From assembly GCF_032884065.1 (NCBI RefSeq), contig NC_088865.1, positions 48,867,631 to 48,931,630 of the forward strand: a DNA stretch of 64,000 bases, given 5' to 3'. Shown here one piece after another: positions 1-11,774 of the stretch; the first letter of the stretch is position 1, and every line of letters starts with the position of its first letter. This stretch comes from Artemia franciscana (lineage: Eukaryota > Arthropoda > Branchiopoda > Anostraca > Artemiidae). Made by a program: the position numbers and the translations under genes. Below the pieces are notes generated by a model. That model had not been told where the DNA came from. It worked only from the letters and a program-made list of their open reading frames with translations, and did not search any database.

Positions 1-540
1 GAATTTGAAAGGTCTTCGAATTTTCTGTTGTGCAACCCACTTTGATTGAAAACTCGGCCGACACAATTGCATTGTCTTTTCAATAAAATTTCATCGTCAT
101 ATCGCAAAGTCTCAGTAGGTATCAGAGATGAGTAGTATAGAAACTTCTATCCTTAGAGAGTGTAAATTTTGTTTTTTCGATGAAACGGAGCAGGATTTTC
201 TTTTTAAAATTCAGGAAAGGGCTGTCCCCAAAAACGTTCTAGTATACCTGCTCCTAAAATGCCCGTTGTAATGTTTGGAAACGACTTCAGAGACATTATA
301 TATTCAACAATTTTTATACAGTAATCATTTAACCCTTATGTATTCTCATTGCGAAAATCAGGCTTACATCCAGCAACGCGGTAAAACTAAAATGAAATCT
401 TCGGTGGTTAAGTCAAGCCCCTTCAGATTAAAGCTAGTGTAGCAGCTAGCTAATTTCTTTACCCAAGAAATTTTAAGGGATCTAAACTGTTGGTCACTAA
501 TTTGGTACTCAGAGAATCCTTTAAGTAGAGTAGGAGATGA
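1..540. other. AT-rich intergenic DNA, nothing recognised
   Basis: Both strands were scanned for coding frames, tRNA-like folds and repeats. The 87-residue minus frame at 364-627 overlaps the C-rich array and has no family resemblance. Confidence 0.5.
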
Positions 541-550
541 TTGGAAAGGC

Positions 551-850
551 TGTTCTTGGCGTTTACCCCCCCCCCCCCCGCCGAAAATACTCCTCAGAAA
601 ATAATCCCCGTGGAAAACAATCCCCATGTAGTGTCTACCCCCCTCCCCAGAAATACTCCTCGGGAAAAAAACTGGAAAATACCCCTGCAGAAAATACGCC
701 CCCAGAAAATAAACCCCGCGGAAACTACCCCCAAAAGTTATCTTGAAAGAAAATTATTTCCAAAAATTTACACCCCAAAGAAAATTCTCTCAGACAATCC
801 TCACGCAGAAAACTACCCCGTGAAAATTGTCCCCATGTTTCCCAATAACA
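551..850 (+). repeat. Degenerate C-rich tandem array (CCCC-gaAAA units)
   Basis: About 300 bp of irregular units of the type ATNCCCC(N)GAAAA, beginning with a run of C residues. The reading frames through it give Pro/Glu/Asn-rich peptides that mirror the repeat and are not genes. A G-rich partner in inverse orientation lies at about 1310-1405. Confidence 0.65.
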
Positions 851-1309
851 AAGGCTACGTGTAAGCAATGGACAAGTTACAAAACTTAAAAAGGCACTTA
901 AACTTCTTCAATGGGTTCTCTGATTGTTTTGTAGTTCGGTAGGGAAGGAGATACGTCAAAGGTGCATTTTAATTCCAAAATATCCCAGCTCTCATTGAAC
1001 CATCATATAATTAGATAATTAGTTCTAAGGGAGAGAAGGGGGTGCAGTTAAAAATTGATATATAATCCCCAGGACCGTGGCCGTAGTTTTTTTAGGGGGA
1101 GGGAGTACAAAAAATTTCAAAAAACTATCAAAAATACGAAATTTATATTTATTTCCTTATGATTTCAGGGAATATTTCTGGTCTACGCTGTTCTCATCCA
1201 CATCTCCACCTCCTGTTCGTAGAAACTTCAGAGGGTGATCATTAGATCAGAAATTGAGACTTCAAGTCCTTTTTATATATCGAAAATGATTGGAAACCCA
1301 CCAGCCAGG

Positions 1310-1405
1310 ATTGTTTTACAGGGAGGTATTTTCCAAGGGAGGTTTATCCACGGGGACATTTTTAGCAGGGGTACTTTCCGGGGGATATTTACTGGAGGGT
1401 AAACA
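1310..1405 (-). repeat. G-rich partner array, inverse of the 551-850 array
   Basis: Units such as AGGGAGGTATTTTCCAAGGG and GGGGTACTTTCCGGGGGATA are the reverse complement in character of the C-rich units at 551-850. They could pair with that array to form an imperfect stem with a loop of about 460 nt. Confidence 0.5.
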
Positions 1406-2184
1406 CCGGCCACCGGACAGGCACAGTACGTACAGAAGGTATCGATAGAATTATTAAAGGGTGAAAACCGTAAAGCTAGTAAAAACCTGAGTAAGAAAAT
1501 TGAGAACCAATCGTCGTTGACGTTTCACCCCCGATCTTCCCATTCCCTGTGCAGGGAGATACTATTAAACAATTTTTTTTATTTATGGGCTTGTTTAAGG
1601 TGAAAAAATTAAAAAGCTACTATCAAAAGTATAGATCACTTTGCGTTTCCAAGTTAGCATGTTGATACTCCGATTCTAGATCCGTAGGAGCGCCAGCCGA
1701 GGTACTAAAGGCCCATTTTAGTGAGAACCACGCCAGATGCAGAAATTTGGTATCTATAGTTGTAATAGTTTTCTAAGGCAAAATTTGCCATACAAGTTTA
1801 AGTTGGTGCATCACTTTAATGTAAATCAAAAAGCAAGCTGCCATGTGCCTTGGATTATTTATTCTGAGATGTGAGCTATTTATTTATTTTTTGTATTTTT
1901 GACCATAGTTATTTAGTAGTCTTTCTACTAGCTTAGATAAAGAGGGGGAGGGCCAAGGGAAAACACTTTTCCCTGAACGCAGCGCCAGTTTGGTTGCTAT
2001 TTAAGTACATTTCATGAAAGTCAGCCCCCACTTATGCTGTTAAGAAGACGGGGTGTGAAAATGGGTGTTGCCTCGAGTGCTAAAAAACTTAAATACGCCT
2101 CAGCTGACTTAATACTGTTGTTTTTTATGCTGCTTTTTCTAGTAAGAAAAAAAATACAAGGCATTAGTTCTTTTCCTGTTATTC
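1406..2184. other. Intergenic DNA downstream of the cuticle gene
   Basis: No gene or repeat recognised. The small plus ORF at 2034-2222 overlaps the cuticle 3' UTR in antisense and has no family features. Confidence 0.45.
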
Positions 2185-2190
2185 TTTATT
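2185..2190 (-). terminator. Polyadenylation signal of the cuticle gene
   Basis: AATAAA on the minus strand (TTTATT on plus) lies 46 nt after the TGA stop. It is a canonical hexamer at a sensible distance. The transcript would end about 10-30 nt further on, near 2160-2175. Confidence 0.6.
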
Positions 2191-2235
2191 TTGTTTTTAC
2201 GAAAATACAAATAAATAAGTAGTTCATTCCGAGTC

Positions 2236-2637
2236 TCAGTATGCAATTTGGTAGCCATGTTGTTCAACTGGTTCGTATACAGATTCAACCTTAGTGCCAG
2301 TCTGGACGACACTTGGTGCCACAGGGGCCTCAATCTTCACAGCAGGGGATGCATATGCAATAGGACCTGAATAGACTGGGGCAGCAACTGATGCATGAGC
2401 GGCATAGGCCAAAGGAGCTTGAGCAGCATAGGCAACTGGTGCTGGATGAGCATAAGCAATTGGTGCAGGAGCAGCATAAGAAATAGGTGCCACGGCTGGA
2501 GCACTGTAAGCTAGAGGTGAAACATAGGCAGTGGGTGCTGCATAGGCTACAGCTCCATGAGTATGGACAAAGGGTGCGCTGTAAGTTAGAGTTGTTGGGG
2601 CACTGTAGGCAATTGAAACGAGAGCCAGGAGAGCGAT
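2236..2637 (-). CDS. Ala/Tyr/Pro-rich cuticle protein, main (second) coding exon
   Basis: This exon encodes 133 residues plus a TGA stop. It follows a good minus-strand acceptor (tttgtag, AG at 2639-2638) and opens with IALLALVSIAYSAP, the hydrophobic core and end of a signal peptide whose start lies in the tiny exon at 8394-8405. The mature part is a low-complexity run of AYxAPA / PxAYAA repeats. It ends in a less repetitive tail, VESVYEPVEQHGYQIAY. This composition is typical of secreted arthropod structural cuticle proteins of the low-complexity Ala-rich kind. I see no Rebers-Riddiford chitin-binding consensus, so chitin binding cannot be claimed. The spliced protein would be 137 residues. 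An open frame could also be read from an internal GTG at 2493, but the frame continues upstream to the splice site. The family call is strong; the subfamily is uncertain. Confidence 0.88.
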   Translation of the reverse strand: MALLALVSIAYSAPTTLTYSAPFVHTHGAVAYAAPTAYVSPLAYSAPAVAPISYAAPAPIAYAHPAPVAYAAQAPLAYAAHASVAAPVYSGPIAYASPAVKIEAPVAPSVVQTGTKVESVYEPVEQHGYQIAY

Positions 2638-4800
2638 CTACAAATGTAAAAATATTTAGTTAATTGCTTCCGTGTGCTGTCAAGAGAGTTTTGTAAATCA
2701 TTTAGAAGCCGCGACAGATTTTTCCGGCCTTGAGCTAAAAAAGAATGTTTCTTCAACTTTCAAACCCGGCCTTGGGTTTTCCCCTTAATAACCAAGTTTC
2801 TCCTTGGTTATGCAGCACGAATAAATGATTAACTAGACAACTCTTCTATTATACGGGGCTAGAGTCTAAGGTCCCAGTACCCAATTATTTGGTTTAGGAA
2901 GGGGGTCAGTGGCGTAACTCCGTGAGCTCTGCCAAGGTCTAATTGGGGACCTTGAGAAATCTGGGGAAGGTAAACAGGAAGGGTCTGTGAAAGCACAGGA
3001 TGGTTGGCCCCCAGCCCCCCCTTGCACTTCCTGACTGATGGGCCAAGAGACGGAGATCAACACCGCCGGTAGGGACTGTAAAGTCCATTGCCGTATTCTT
3101 TACCTTTTATAGTCTAAGGTCATAAGGGTTTCTGAGAAATATGAATTATTTATATTCAAAAAACATACTCTATTAACAAAATTGAAAGTACAATACATTG
3201 AATTTGGCAATGGGTTGATTAAATCAAAGGAAAATTAGTGAATCACAATTTTTTAGCATCGAATTTTACTTTTCTAGAAAAAAAACACAGTGATTTCTTT
3301 GTGTATGGATTCAGTTTCCCCAAAATTTGACAAAGATTTAGGTATATCATTTTGTATCCCATGATGGGCTTTTATATTGTTTTAATTATCAAAAAATATT
3401 CTTGTAGGAACAGGGATGAAAAAATGTTTTAATCACGTATTTTAGACGCGAGGTTTGAGAGATACTGCTTATAAAATATTTTTTATAAGTTATTTCCAAA
3501 AGTTTTTAATAAGATTAGTGTCCAGAAACTATTTTCTATTGTTTTCTATTATATGGGACTATGATCTATGGTTGTCATGATTTCTGATAGAAATTATTAT
3601 TCTTATTTAAAATGTATAATAGAAATAAATTAGAAATAAAAAATATAAAATCAAATAACCGGTCTAAGTAGAAATAACATTGAAATAAACATTAAGTTAA
3701 AAATAAAATCCATAAACATGGAAGAAACGTTCTAGATTGACAAAAAAAGAAAGTAACACGGAATAAAAAAGAAAGAGAAATTTGTAACGAGGAATTAAGA
3801 TGTATAGTCCAATTTGCACAATTCAAACACACGCCTTAAGTAAGAAAAATTACAGCAGAAATCTAGCTACATGGAAGCTTAAACCACCAAAATAAATAAT
3901 CAGGAACTAATAACCTAAAAAAATAAATACAATATTCTAGGAATTTCAAAAGTCATGCCTGGTCAACAATGATCTATTTTTAGGTAATTATTGGTAATTA
4001 AAAAAGCTAATATTGATCTATTTTTATATTTTATAAGTACATAAATTTGTATATATTATCTAAATTATTGGAAACAGTGAAATTAAATATCTAATATTCT
4101 ATTTTATACTTAATTGTAATTACTGGTTTCCTCAAAATATAATTTAATGACAGAAATCGAATAGAACGCTCATCAGCAGAAACGAATTAGGCAGGTAAAA
4201 AGCAATAACGTCCCCACAGCTCAGTTTTTCCAGAATGATCTTTCTATGTACTTGTAGAATCTTAATTTAAATTAATGTCATTGTCAATCAAGTCAAGATT
4301 AACGTCACGCCAGCCCTCAGCAATCTGGTAAATAGAAACATCCAAGTAAATAAATAGGTAAATAAATTTTACACAACCAGGTAAATAAATAGAAACGATA
4401 GAACTGGTAAATAAAAATGGTAAATATGGAACAAGAAACAAGTGCAGTTTCATTCATTTGACACATATTTGAATTGCAAATTCCAAAACAAACGTTATCA
4501 GAGACGGCAACTTCATGGGGTTCTGGTGATTTTCCCCTCCCCTCTACATTTAATTTTTTTTATTTCCATAGAAAAAATCGCAAACACGATAAAATTCCCC
4601 TCCCCCGCCATATCTTTTTGAAAATTACATTTACTTCCCCATCCCCCAGTTCTTATAAATCGGAGCGTTGCAAGCGGTAAATCTGAGCGTTACAAAGGAG
4701 AAAAAGTACAAATTCAACGTTATACAGCATGAAAACAAAGAAAGGCATCAGTACTTATTCCAAAGCATTTTGACAAACAAATAAATGGTCTGGTGTACAA

Positions 4801-5000
4801 ATTAAATAAAATAGTTTTTTCAACTGAAAGTAAGGAGCAACATAAAAATTGAAAATGAACAGAAATTATTACGTATATGAGGGGTTTTACCCCTTGTCAA
4901 TTCCTCGCTCTTATGCTAAAGTTCGAATTTTGTTCGAATTTTTTAAGAATGACCTCTGAATCACAAAGGCCGTTTAATTGACTCTTTTGAAAGTACTGAA
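4801..5000 (+). mobile_element. R1 repeat fragment, hairpin module, decayed
   Basis: This stretch matches the internal R1 module: ACTGAAAGTAAGGAGCAACA, a GAACAGAAATTATTACGTAT stretch, then a C/T-rich stem ending CTCGCTCTTATGCTAAAG, then the conserved spacer with GACCTCTGAATCACAAAGGC. The complementary right arm is missing or badly decayed. It is an isolated insertion in the cuticle intron. Confidence 0.7.
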
Positions 5001-5569
5001 AAAAAACCTCTACCGATGACGTGGAAAAGATAATAGCGTAAAATCTACCCTTTTTAATTTCTGGGATCTGAAAAGCAAACATTACTATACATAGGTTATA
5101 TTAAGTTTTGTAGAAGAAATATTTTTCATCAAAGGAAAAGTTTTTGCTATATTTTTTAATGCACTTTCAGCATCAAGCGTAAGTTAAGCTGTTGACAGTA
5201 AAGCAAAATATTTTTTGTATATGCAGTCTAAAATTCGTGTTAATAACGTGATATTTTGGGACTACTCTCTTATCAACGTGGTCCGAAAGTCCCGAGCTAA
5301 AAAGAAGGCCTCCAAAACTGAGTATAGGTTACCAGATTTTTTATACTGGATGGATTTTAAAAATAATTGTATAGCTTAATAAAAATATATATTAATAATA
5401 TTAATAATATTGTATAGCTTAATAATAATAAATAAACTCTTTGTTTCACATAAAATCTTTTTCTGTTAAAAAAAAAATCTAGTAAGGCCTAAGTTCATTA
5501 AATTTTGTATCATACATAACTTTAAACTTCAAACGGTAGATTTTATGTTGTTTTTTGCGTTATACTGGA

Positions 5570-5992
5570 TTATTTACGTAATTATACCGTCACATCCGAG
5601 GAGCAAGGTAAACTTGAGCAAGCCTCTCTTATCTAACCAAGTATATTGCTACCGACTGGACTCAGCTTATGAAACATGAAGCGTTATCCTCCTTCGGCTT
5701 CCTAAATGGCACCAAAGCAGAAAAATAATTGCTTGATTTGGTTTACTAGACGTGCCCTCTCGGATTCGGTCTTCCATTGACGATTTATGTAAAAAGACTA
5801 TCAACTTTGTTCACGTTTACGACCCTCTGCAGCCTAATTTCCATATTGATACTGGTTTTAATTAGTTCATGTTGTCTTTGTTAGTTTGATTTTTCGCTGT
5901 TTATCGTTTTTGTTTTTGTTTGTTTTTAATACTCCATACTTTGTATTTTTTATACTTTTACGGGTAATAAAATTCATTCATTCCCTCTTCGG
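5570..5992 (+). mobile_element. Possible 3' end of a non-LTR retrotransposon with (ATTC)n tail
   Basis: A T-rich stretch ends in AATAAAATTCATTCATTCC, the kind of short tandem 3' tail left by LINEs of the jockey/CR1/RTE groups. No recognisable reverse-transcriptase frame survives upstream, so this is only a candidate 3' UTR fragment. Confidence 0.3.
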
Positions 5993-8393
5993 TGCAGTAT
6001 GAAAATGAAACATCAATTACGATTCTATAGCAAAATTATATATTCAAAAAAGAAAGAGATCGGTTTTGTTTCGTTTTCTAAATATATTTCATTAATTTTT
6101 GAAAGTAATTGCGGGTCATTGGTTGTCTTCATTGTAAATCAAAAGTTTGAGTATGATTTCTTAATCGGGTTTGCTATTAGTTTAGAGCACGTCCAAGCCA
6201 ATTGATCGACTCGATCTACGCTCTGGGTTGTTATCCTTTCCAAAAATTATTATAAATAATAACTTGTCAACTTGGTCTTTGCTAATTAAATGATTTTCAT
6301 GCACATTTTTTTGCAGTTTTTGCAAAAACATTTCAATTCTCCAAATGTATTTTGCTTGAACATACATATTGACGCATTATGTCAAATGTATGGGTTTATA
6401 TTTAACTAACATTTTATCAATAACTTAAAGCCAGAGCCCCAGCAGAGGTTGGGGATGGGGAAGGACGTAAAGTTACTTTTTAGAGCCGTTTATGGCAATG
6501 AACGGTAAGTAGAGAATGACCGATTTCAACCTTAACAAAAAATAAATAAAAAATGATGGGAGTACAGAAACAACATAAATTGAACATCCTCTAAATTAAA
6601 TAAGTTGAAAAAGCTTTTGGAATAAAAATAAAGAGTAACACTGAAATATGAAATGAAAAAAAGAATCATGTGTATAAATGAGGAGGGCTATCGCCCCCTT
6701 TAGCTCTTCCCACCAGTATTTAGAATTTTTTCAGTTCTTCAACATTGAATTATTTTAACGTAATACTAATGCAGGTAGGGTTTCCTACAGGTAGGGTAGG
6801 GGTTAATCCAGGGGGTTTGGGCTTTTGAACCCTCCCCCTCCCGACATGTTTGTCTGATTCGTAAAAACGTAAAAAAATGAATATAAATAACCTTTTGATG
6901 GGTTAAAAAAAAAATTTGTAATCCCCCCTAAAAAAAATCCTAGGATTAACCCCCCGAAAATAAATCCTGGATACGGCCCTGCTATTGTAAAAATCACAAA
7001 GTTTCCAGGATGAAAATATAGCATAGATAGAATTCTTCGGAGAGAATATTGCTTAACAAGATAATGAATAAACAATATTCTAACTCGCGTACTCGGCAAG
7101 CTTCTGAAGCCTTACAGCAGCCTTTATGTCCAAGCTCTAACTACACTGTAGTTACTAAATCTCACATTATCTAGATCTCAGATATTATAAAAATTACACA
7201 AAGCCAGAGCAATTAAACTTCTTATGGATGCCTCTTATGGCGGCCTGCTTTCCACAGTTTTCCTTTGTAGTACCCATAGTTTTTTCAATAAAATGTATAT
7301 TTTCATCATATGTTGGTATATTTCATTAGAATTAAACTAATTTTACTTTTCGAGTGTGTTCTGTATAACCTATAAGTACCGAAAATAGTGTCACTTGGTC
7401 TCTACATAAAGACTTTGGGGTCTTAACCTAGCCAGGGTCAGTCACTGTAATACTTCGCTGGGGCCTAATGAAAATTGAGAATTGAATTTTCCAATTTTTG
7501 CCTAAAGCTTCTGAAATTGCAATGCACCCGCTTACCTTAGAGCAGGTTTGCCACTCGTTGAAAAAAAAAATCACTATATTTCAGTGATTTCTTGGTTGAT
7601 TTAGCAATTGTCTTCAATAATCTAGTGAATTGTGTGCGGATTTAGTGATTTTTTGCTTAGGCAATAAAAAAATCACTAGGAATAGTTACAAATCACTAGG
7701 GGTGGCAACTTTGCCTCACAGACATTTAAGTGATAGAACAGCAAACAAAACTTTGTTTGTTTGAACATAAATTAGATCCAATCAGGTAATGCAGCTAGCT
7801 AAAAGATCTGGATAAGGCATCCCCCTCCCTTTCTCTGTCTTGGAAAGAATAAACTTGTGTTACTGTACGTGTATCTTACGAGTGTGCACATCACTTAATT
7901 CTTTAAAATCAAAATTAATCTGTGCCAACCCCTTACTATTCAGTTATAATTTTGCTAATGACACCCCCTATAGATCAACCCTGTCTAGGAAAGTATCCCT
8001 AAATATAAGCAGTCATTCAACGAGGTCAGAGAGAGGGCTGAGGAGAAAACTAAGTTGAGAAACAAAAGGGATAGCAAATGTCTCCTAAATTAAGAAAATG
8101 TATTTTTTTGTTACTTTCGTTTAAAAATTTAAAAATACAACATCAGCCTCCCCCCAAATCAGCCTCAACATATTTTCGCCCGGCTCCACATTAATCGTGA
8201 ATTCGCAACCCTAGGAGGAGGGTTCGAACCCTTATCTTGATGCATGAGTGATATTATTAATACAAATATTCTATTGCATAATATAATAGAAATTTATCAC
8301 AGTTTTAACATTTTAGCTTTCTCCTCTCCCTGTCCCAGAAACAAAATCCTTGCTATGGCCGTAACTAAAAATCTTAATTAAAAAGGTTCATAC

Positions 8394-8405
8394 CATGCAC
8401 TTCAT
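8394..8405 (-). CDS. Cuticle protein gene, 12-nt first coding exon (MKCM)
   Basis: Minus-strand ATG AAG TGC ATG is followed directly by a GTATGA donor (GT at 8393-8392). It ends in phase 0, matching the phase-0 start of the main exon at 2637. Joining gives MKCMIALLALVSIAYSAP, a complete plausible signal peptide. Insect and crustacean cuticle genes very often split the signal peptide after a few codons, so this architecture is expected. A TATA box and an Inr-like site lie 50-90 nt upstream. The implied intron is 5,756 bp. The exon is very short and was found by hand, so another first exon is possible, but start codon, donor, phase, signal peptide and promoter spacing all agree. Confidence 0.72.
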
Positions 8406-8454
8406 CTTTGCTAGACTAAAGTTGAGCTTGGAAATCACAGAAGAGCTAGAAAAC

Positions 8455-8492
8455 GAATGATGTTTGAGTGAATAATTCCCATCTGTTATATA
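8455..8492 (-). promoter_or_regulatory. Core promoter of the cuticle gene (TATA box plus Inr-like site)
   Basis: On the minus strand TATATAA occupies 8492-8486 and TCATTC occupies 8460-8455, a match to the arthropod initiator TCAKTY. The candidate +1 A at 8458 is about 32-34 nt downstream of the TATA element and would give a 5' UTR of about 53 nt before the ATG at 8405. TATA-driven promoters are common for cuticle genes. The sites are seen in sequence; their use is inferred. Confidence 0.55.
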
Positions 8493-8840
8493 CTAGAATC
8501 TAATCAAACAAGTAACCACACCCAAAGTCTTAATGTTAAGAACCCATCAAGAAAGCGGAACTATAGCAAAGGCAAGGACCTCTGAAACTGTTAATAGTCC
8601 GTTATTGATGACGTTATTTTTTTATAAAGAAGAATATTGCATAAAATTCTTGGGGCTCTATGATGCACTTGGGGGAAAATAAACTAAACCAATAGTATAG
8701 AAAATATACAAAGAAAATTTTTGTCTTCAAACGAAACTAAAAAACGACATAATACTTAGAAAGAACTGACATGAAGGGAGCTGACACCCCTAACTTTACC
8801 CTCTTCATTCCAAATTTTGACTAATGCTATTCTGAAAGCA

Positions 8841-10513
8841 TCAAACAGTTCGTGATAACGGACTGTAGTAAGGAGCGACCCGGCTCAATAGTAACCGAAA
8901 CTTTTAAAAATGGAATTTTAATATCAATAGTTACATCAAAAGGATTGTATTTTAATGCTGATTTTAAATATATAAGTTTCATCAAGTTAAGCTTTACCCA
9001 TCAAAAAATACGAGTCTGAGAAAATTTGCCTTACTTTAGAAAACAAGAAGAAACACCCCTTAAAAGTGCTAAAAATCTTAGCGGAAATCACACCATCAGA
9101 TTCAGCATATCAGAGAACCCTACAGTAGAAGTTTCAAGCTCTTATCCAAAAATATGGAATTTTGCATTTTTTGCCACAAGACAGATCATGGATGCGTGTT
9201 TATTTGTTTGTTTGTTTTTTCCCAGGGGTTATCATATCAACCCAGTGGTCCTAGAGTGTCACGAAAGGGCTCATTCTGACGGAAATTAAAAGTTCTAGTG
9301 CCCTTTTTAAATTACCGAAAAATTGAAAGGCACCTAGGCCCCCTCCCACGCTCATTTTTCCCAAAGTCACTGGATCAAAATTTTGAGATAGCCATTTTAT
9401 TCAGCATATTCAAAAACCAAATAACTATGTATTTGGGGACGACTTACTCCCCCACAGTTCCCGTGGGAGGCGCTGCAAGTTACAAACTTTGACCAGTGTT
9501 TACATATGGTAATGGTTATTGGGAAGTGTACAGACGTTTTCAGGGGGATTTTTTTGGTTGGGGGGAGGGGTTGAGGGGAGGGGGTTTAGTGGGGGAAATT
9601 TCCATGGAAGAATCTGTCATAGGGGAAGAGAATTTCCATGAAAGGAGCGCAAGATTTTCTAGCATTAAAAAAAATGAAAAATAAATATGAAAAAGTTTTT
9701 TCAACTAAAAGTAAGGAGCAGCATTAATACTTAAAACGAACCAATATTATTACGCATATGAGGGGCTCATCTCCTCCTAATACCTTGATCTTTACGCTAA
9801 TGTATTTTTAGTAATTTCAACTATTTATTCTACGGACTTTGTGATTCGGGGGTCATTCTTAAGGAATTGGGACAAAATTTAAGCTTTAGTGTAAAAAGCG
9901 AGGTATTGAAGAGGGGGTGAACCCCCCCCCCATATACGTAGTAAAAACATACGCATATAGAATGTCGTTACGCGAGTTAATTCGTAAGTTAAGTATATTT
10001 TTACTAATAAAAACGTTCGTAAAAAATCAAAGTTCTGGTTGCCTTTTTAAATAACCAAGAAATTGGAGGGTAACTAGGCCTATTCTCGCTCTTTTTTCTC
10101 AAAATCGTCCGATCAAAACCATTTAGCCATTTAGCCAAAAAAAAAAAAAATCATATGCAAATTTCGTTTTAATTATTCATGTGAGGAGAGCCAAAATCAA
10201 AACATGGATTAATTTAAAAACGTTCAGAAAATAATAAAATAACAAGTTTTTTAAACTGAAAGTAAGGAGCGATATTAAAACTTAAAAACGAACAGAAATC
10301 ACTCCGTTTATGAAAGTTGCTGTTCCCTCCTCAACGCCCCCTCTTTGCGCTAAAGTTTTTAATGTTTTAAAAAGTAGAGTTGAGAGAAAGAGTCAAACTT
10401 TAGCGTAAAGAGCGAGGCGTTGAAGAGGGAACAGTCCCTTTCATAAACGTTGTAATTTCTGTTCGTTTTTAAGTTTTAATATCGCTCCTTACTTTCAGTT
10501 TAAAAAACTTGTT
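8841..10513 (+). mobile_element. R1 element, near full length
   Basis: The copy starts with the R1 terminus (TCAAACAGTTCGTGATAACG, micro-palindrome 8846-8865) followed by TAGTAAGGAGCGACC. It passes through the shared internal region, an inner hairpin module with stems near 9770-9800 and 9890-9930, and ends in the terminal fold-back hairpin at 10242-10513. Length is about 1.67 kb. ORFs inside (9026-9289, 9298-9492, 9496-9684) recur as decayed frames in other copies and show no protein family. No transposase was found, so it is non-autonomous or of unknown type. Confidence 0.8.
10242..10513. repeat. R1 terminal fold-back hairpin (copy H1)
   Basis: Left arm: AACTGAAAGTAAGGAGCGAT, then GAACAGAAATCACTCCGTTT, then a C-rich core up to CTTTGCGCTAAAG. 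Right arm: CTTTAGCGTAAAGAGCGAGG back to ATCGCTCCTTACTTTCAGTT. Arms are about 110 nt with an A/T-rich loop of about 45 nt. The core is less perfectly paired than in H3 and H4. Confidence 0.85.
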
Positions 10514-11079
<566 letters not shown>

Positions 11080-11208
11080 TCTCTTTGAGTGTTTTTTTTT
11101 AGTTTTTTTTTAGTTTTTTACCTTTTTTCTTTTTTCAGTTTTCTTTTTCTTCTTTATTTTTCAGCGTCACTATGAAGTACATATCGACGAACCTTTGTTT
11201 TTTTTAAC

Positions 11209-11649
11209 TTAAATCTGGTAGGCATTAATGACCTTATCCAAGTCAAAATCCCAAACCCAATCATCATCGCTATCATTTTCAGTTTTGATATGTTTTGACT
11301 CTCGCTGTCCAGGTGGATTTTCATCTAACTGCGCGGTTTTGCGTTCTTTAGCCGCAAGCCTGTTTTCTTGCTGTTCTTGTGATTCCCCGGCACGCTTTCT
11401 TTTCTTACTTTCTCTATCAGCTGCAAGCCTGTTTTCTTGCTGTTCTTGTGATTCCTCGGAACGCTTTCTTTTCTTACTTTCTCTATCAGCAGCAAGTTTT
11501 TTGGCATAAACTCTTTGAGCAGCTTCCTCGGCTGTTGCCATTGTAGGTTCTTCAGTCATTTTACAATTAAACATTTTTCCGTGAACAAATGTCTTAAATA
11601 CCGTTAATGACGTCACCGTCATAGCAAAAATGACGACAACTAACTTCAT
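11209..11649 (-). CDS. Helitron-like ORF, N-terminal type with RESKKRKR repeats, 146 aa
   Basis: A minus-strand ATG at 11649 opens a 146-residue frame; an in-frame GTG at 11664 would extend it by five codons. The first 30 residues are hydrophobic (MKLVVVIFAMTVTSLTVFKT). A basic charged region follows, with two near-identical 23-residue repeats, LAADRESKKRKR then ESQEQQENR (residues about 52-97). The end is acidic (DSDDDWVWDFDL). Tandem RESxxxxRxAESxEQxxxR repeats are what I recall from N-termini of arthropod Helitron Rep/helicase proteins, so this may be a truncated Helitron first exon. No Rep or helicase motif is present here. The flank GACGTCACCTGA plus GACAGACA repeats recurs next to the helicase remnant at 52.8 kb, which supports one shared family. 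The pure-repeat alternative is a small orphan gene. Confidence 0.45.
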   Translation of the reverse strand: MKLVVVIFAMTVTSLTVFKTFVHGKMFNCKMTEEPTMATAEEAAQRVYAKKLAADRESKKRKRSEESQEQQENRLAADRESKKRKRAGESQEQQENRLAAKERKTAQLDENPPGQRESKHIKTENDSDDDWVWDFDLDKVINAYQI

Positions 11650-11715
11650 GACGTCAGTCGACACAGAAACATGACGTCACCTGACAGACAGACACACAGA
11701 CAGACAACTTATTTT
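11650..11715 (-). repeat. Helitron-family flank: GACGTCA and GACAGACA motifs
   Basis: On the plus strand ATGACGTCACCTGACAGACA is followed by further CAGACAGACA units and ACTTATTTTTATATATATAG. The same order (GACGTCACCTGA, ACAGACAGACAGACAACT, ATTTTTTATATATAT) occurs at 52833-52880, so both loci come from the same repeat family. Confidence 0.65.
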
Positions 11716-11724
11716 TATATATAT

Positions 11725-11770
<46 letters not shown>
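11716..11770. repeat. (AT)n microsatellite
   Basis: About 55 bp of TA repeats with one GA interruption, on the other side of the Helitron-like ORF from the 148-bp AT tract. Confidence 0.95.

Positions 11771-11774
<4 letters not shown>

Larger units (their letters stand above)
2638..8393 (-). other. Intron of the cuticle gene
   Basis: This 5.76-kb intron has a GTATGA donor and a tttgtag acceptor. It is AT-rich. It contains a decayed R1 fragment (4801-5000), a possible LINE 3' tail (about 5570-5990) and short degenerate A/T tracts. Around 6600-6720 there is a more decayed R1-like stretch. I see no exon-like ORF of recognisable family elsewhere. The short ORFs at 4262-4453, 4474-4680, 5999-6205 and 6803-7099 look like chance. 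Confidence 0.6.

Noticed and set aside
8200-8250. tRNA-like T-arm GGGTTCGAACCC
   Set aside because: A good short palindrome with a B-box look, but no acceptor stem, D-arm or anticodon arm can be placed around it.
11228-11509. Plus-strand Ser/Leu/Cys-rich frame opposite the Helitron-like ORF
   Set aside because: Shadow of the minus-strand repeat; its internal repeats are the complement of the RESKKRKR repeat DNA.
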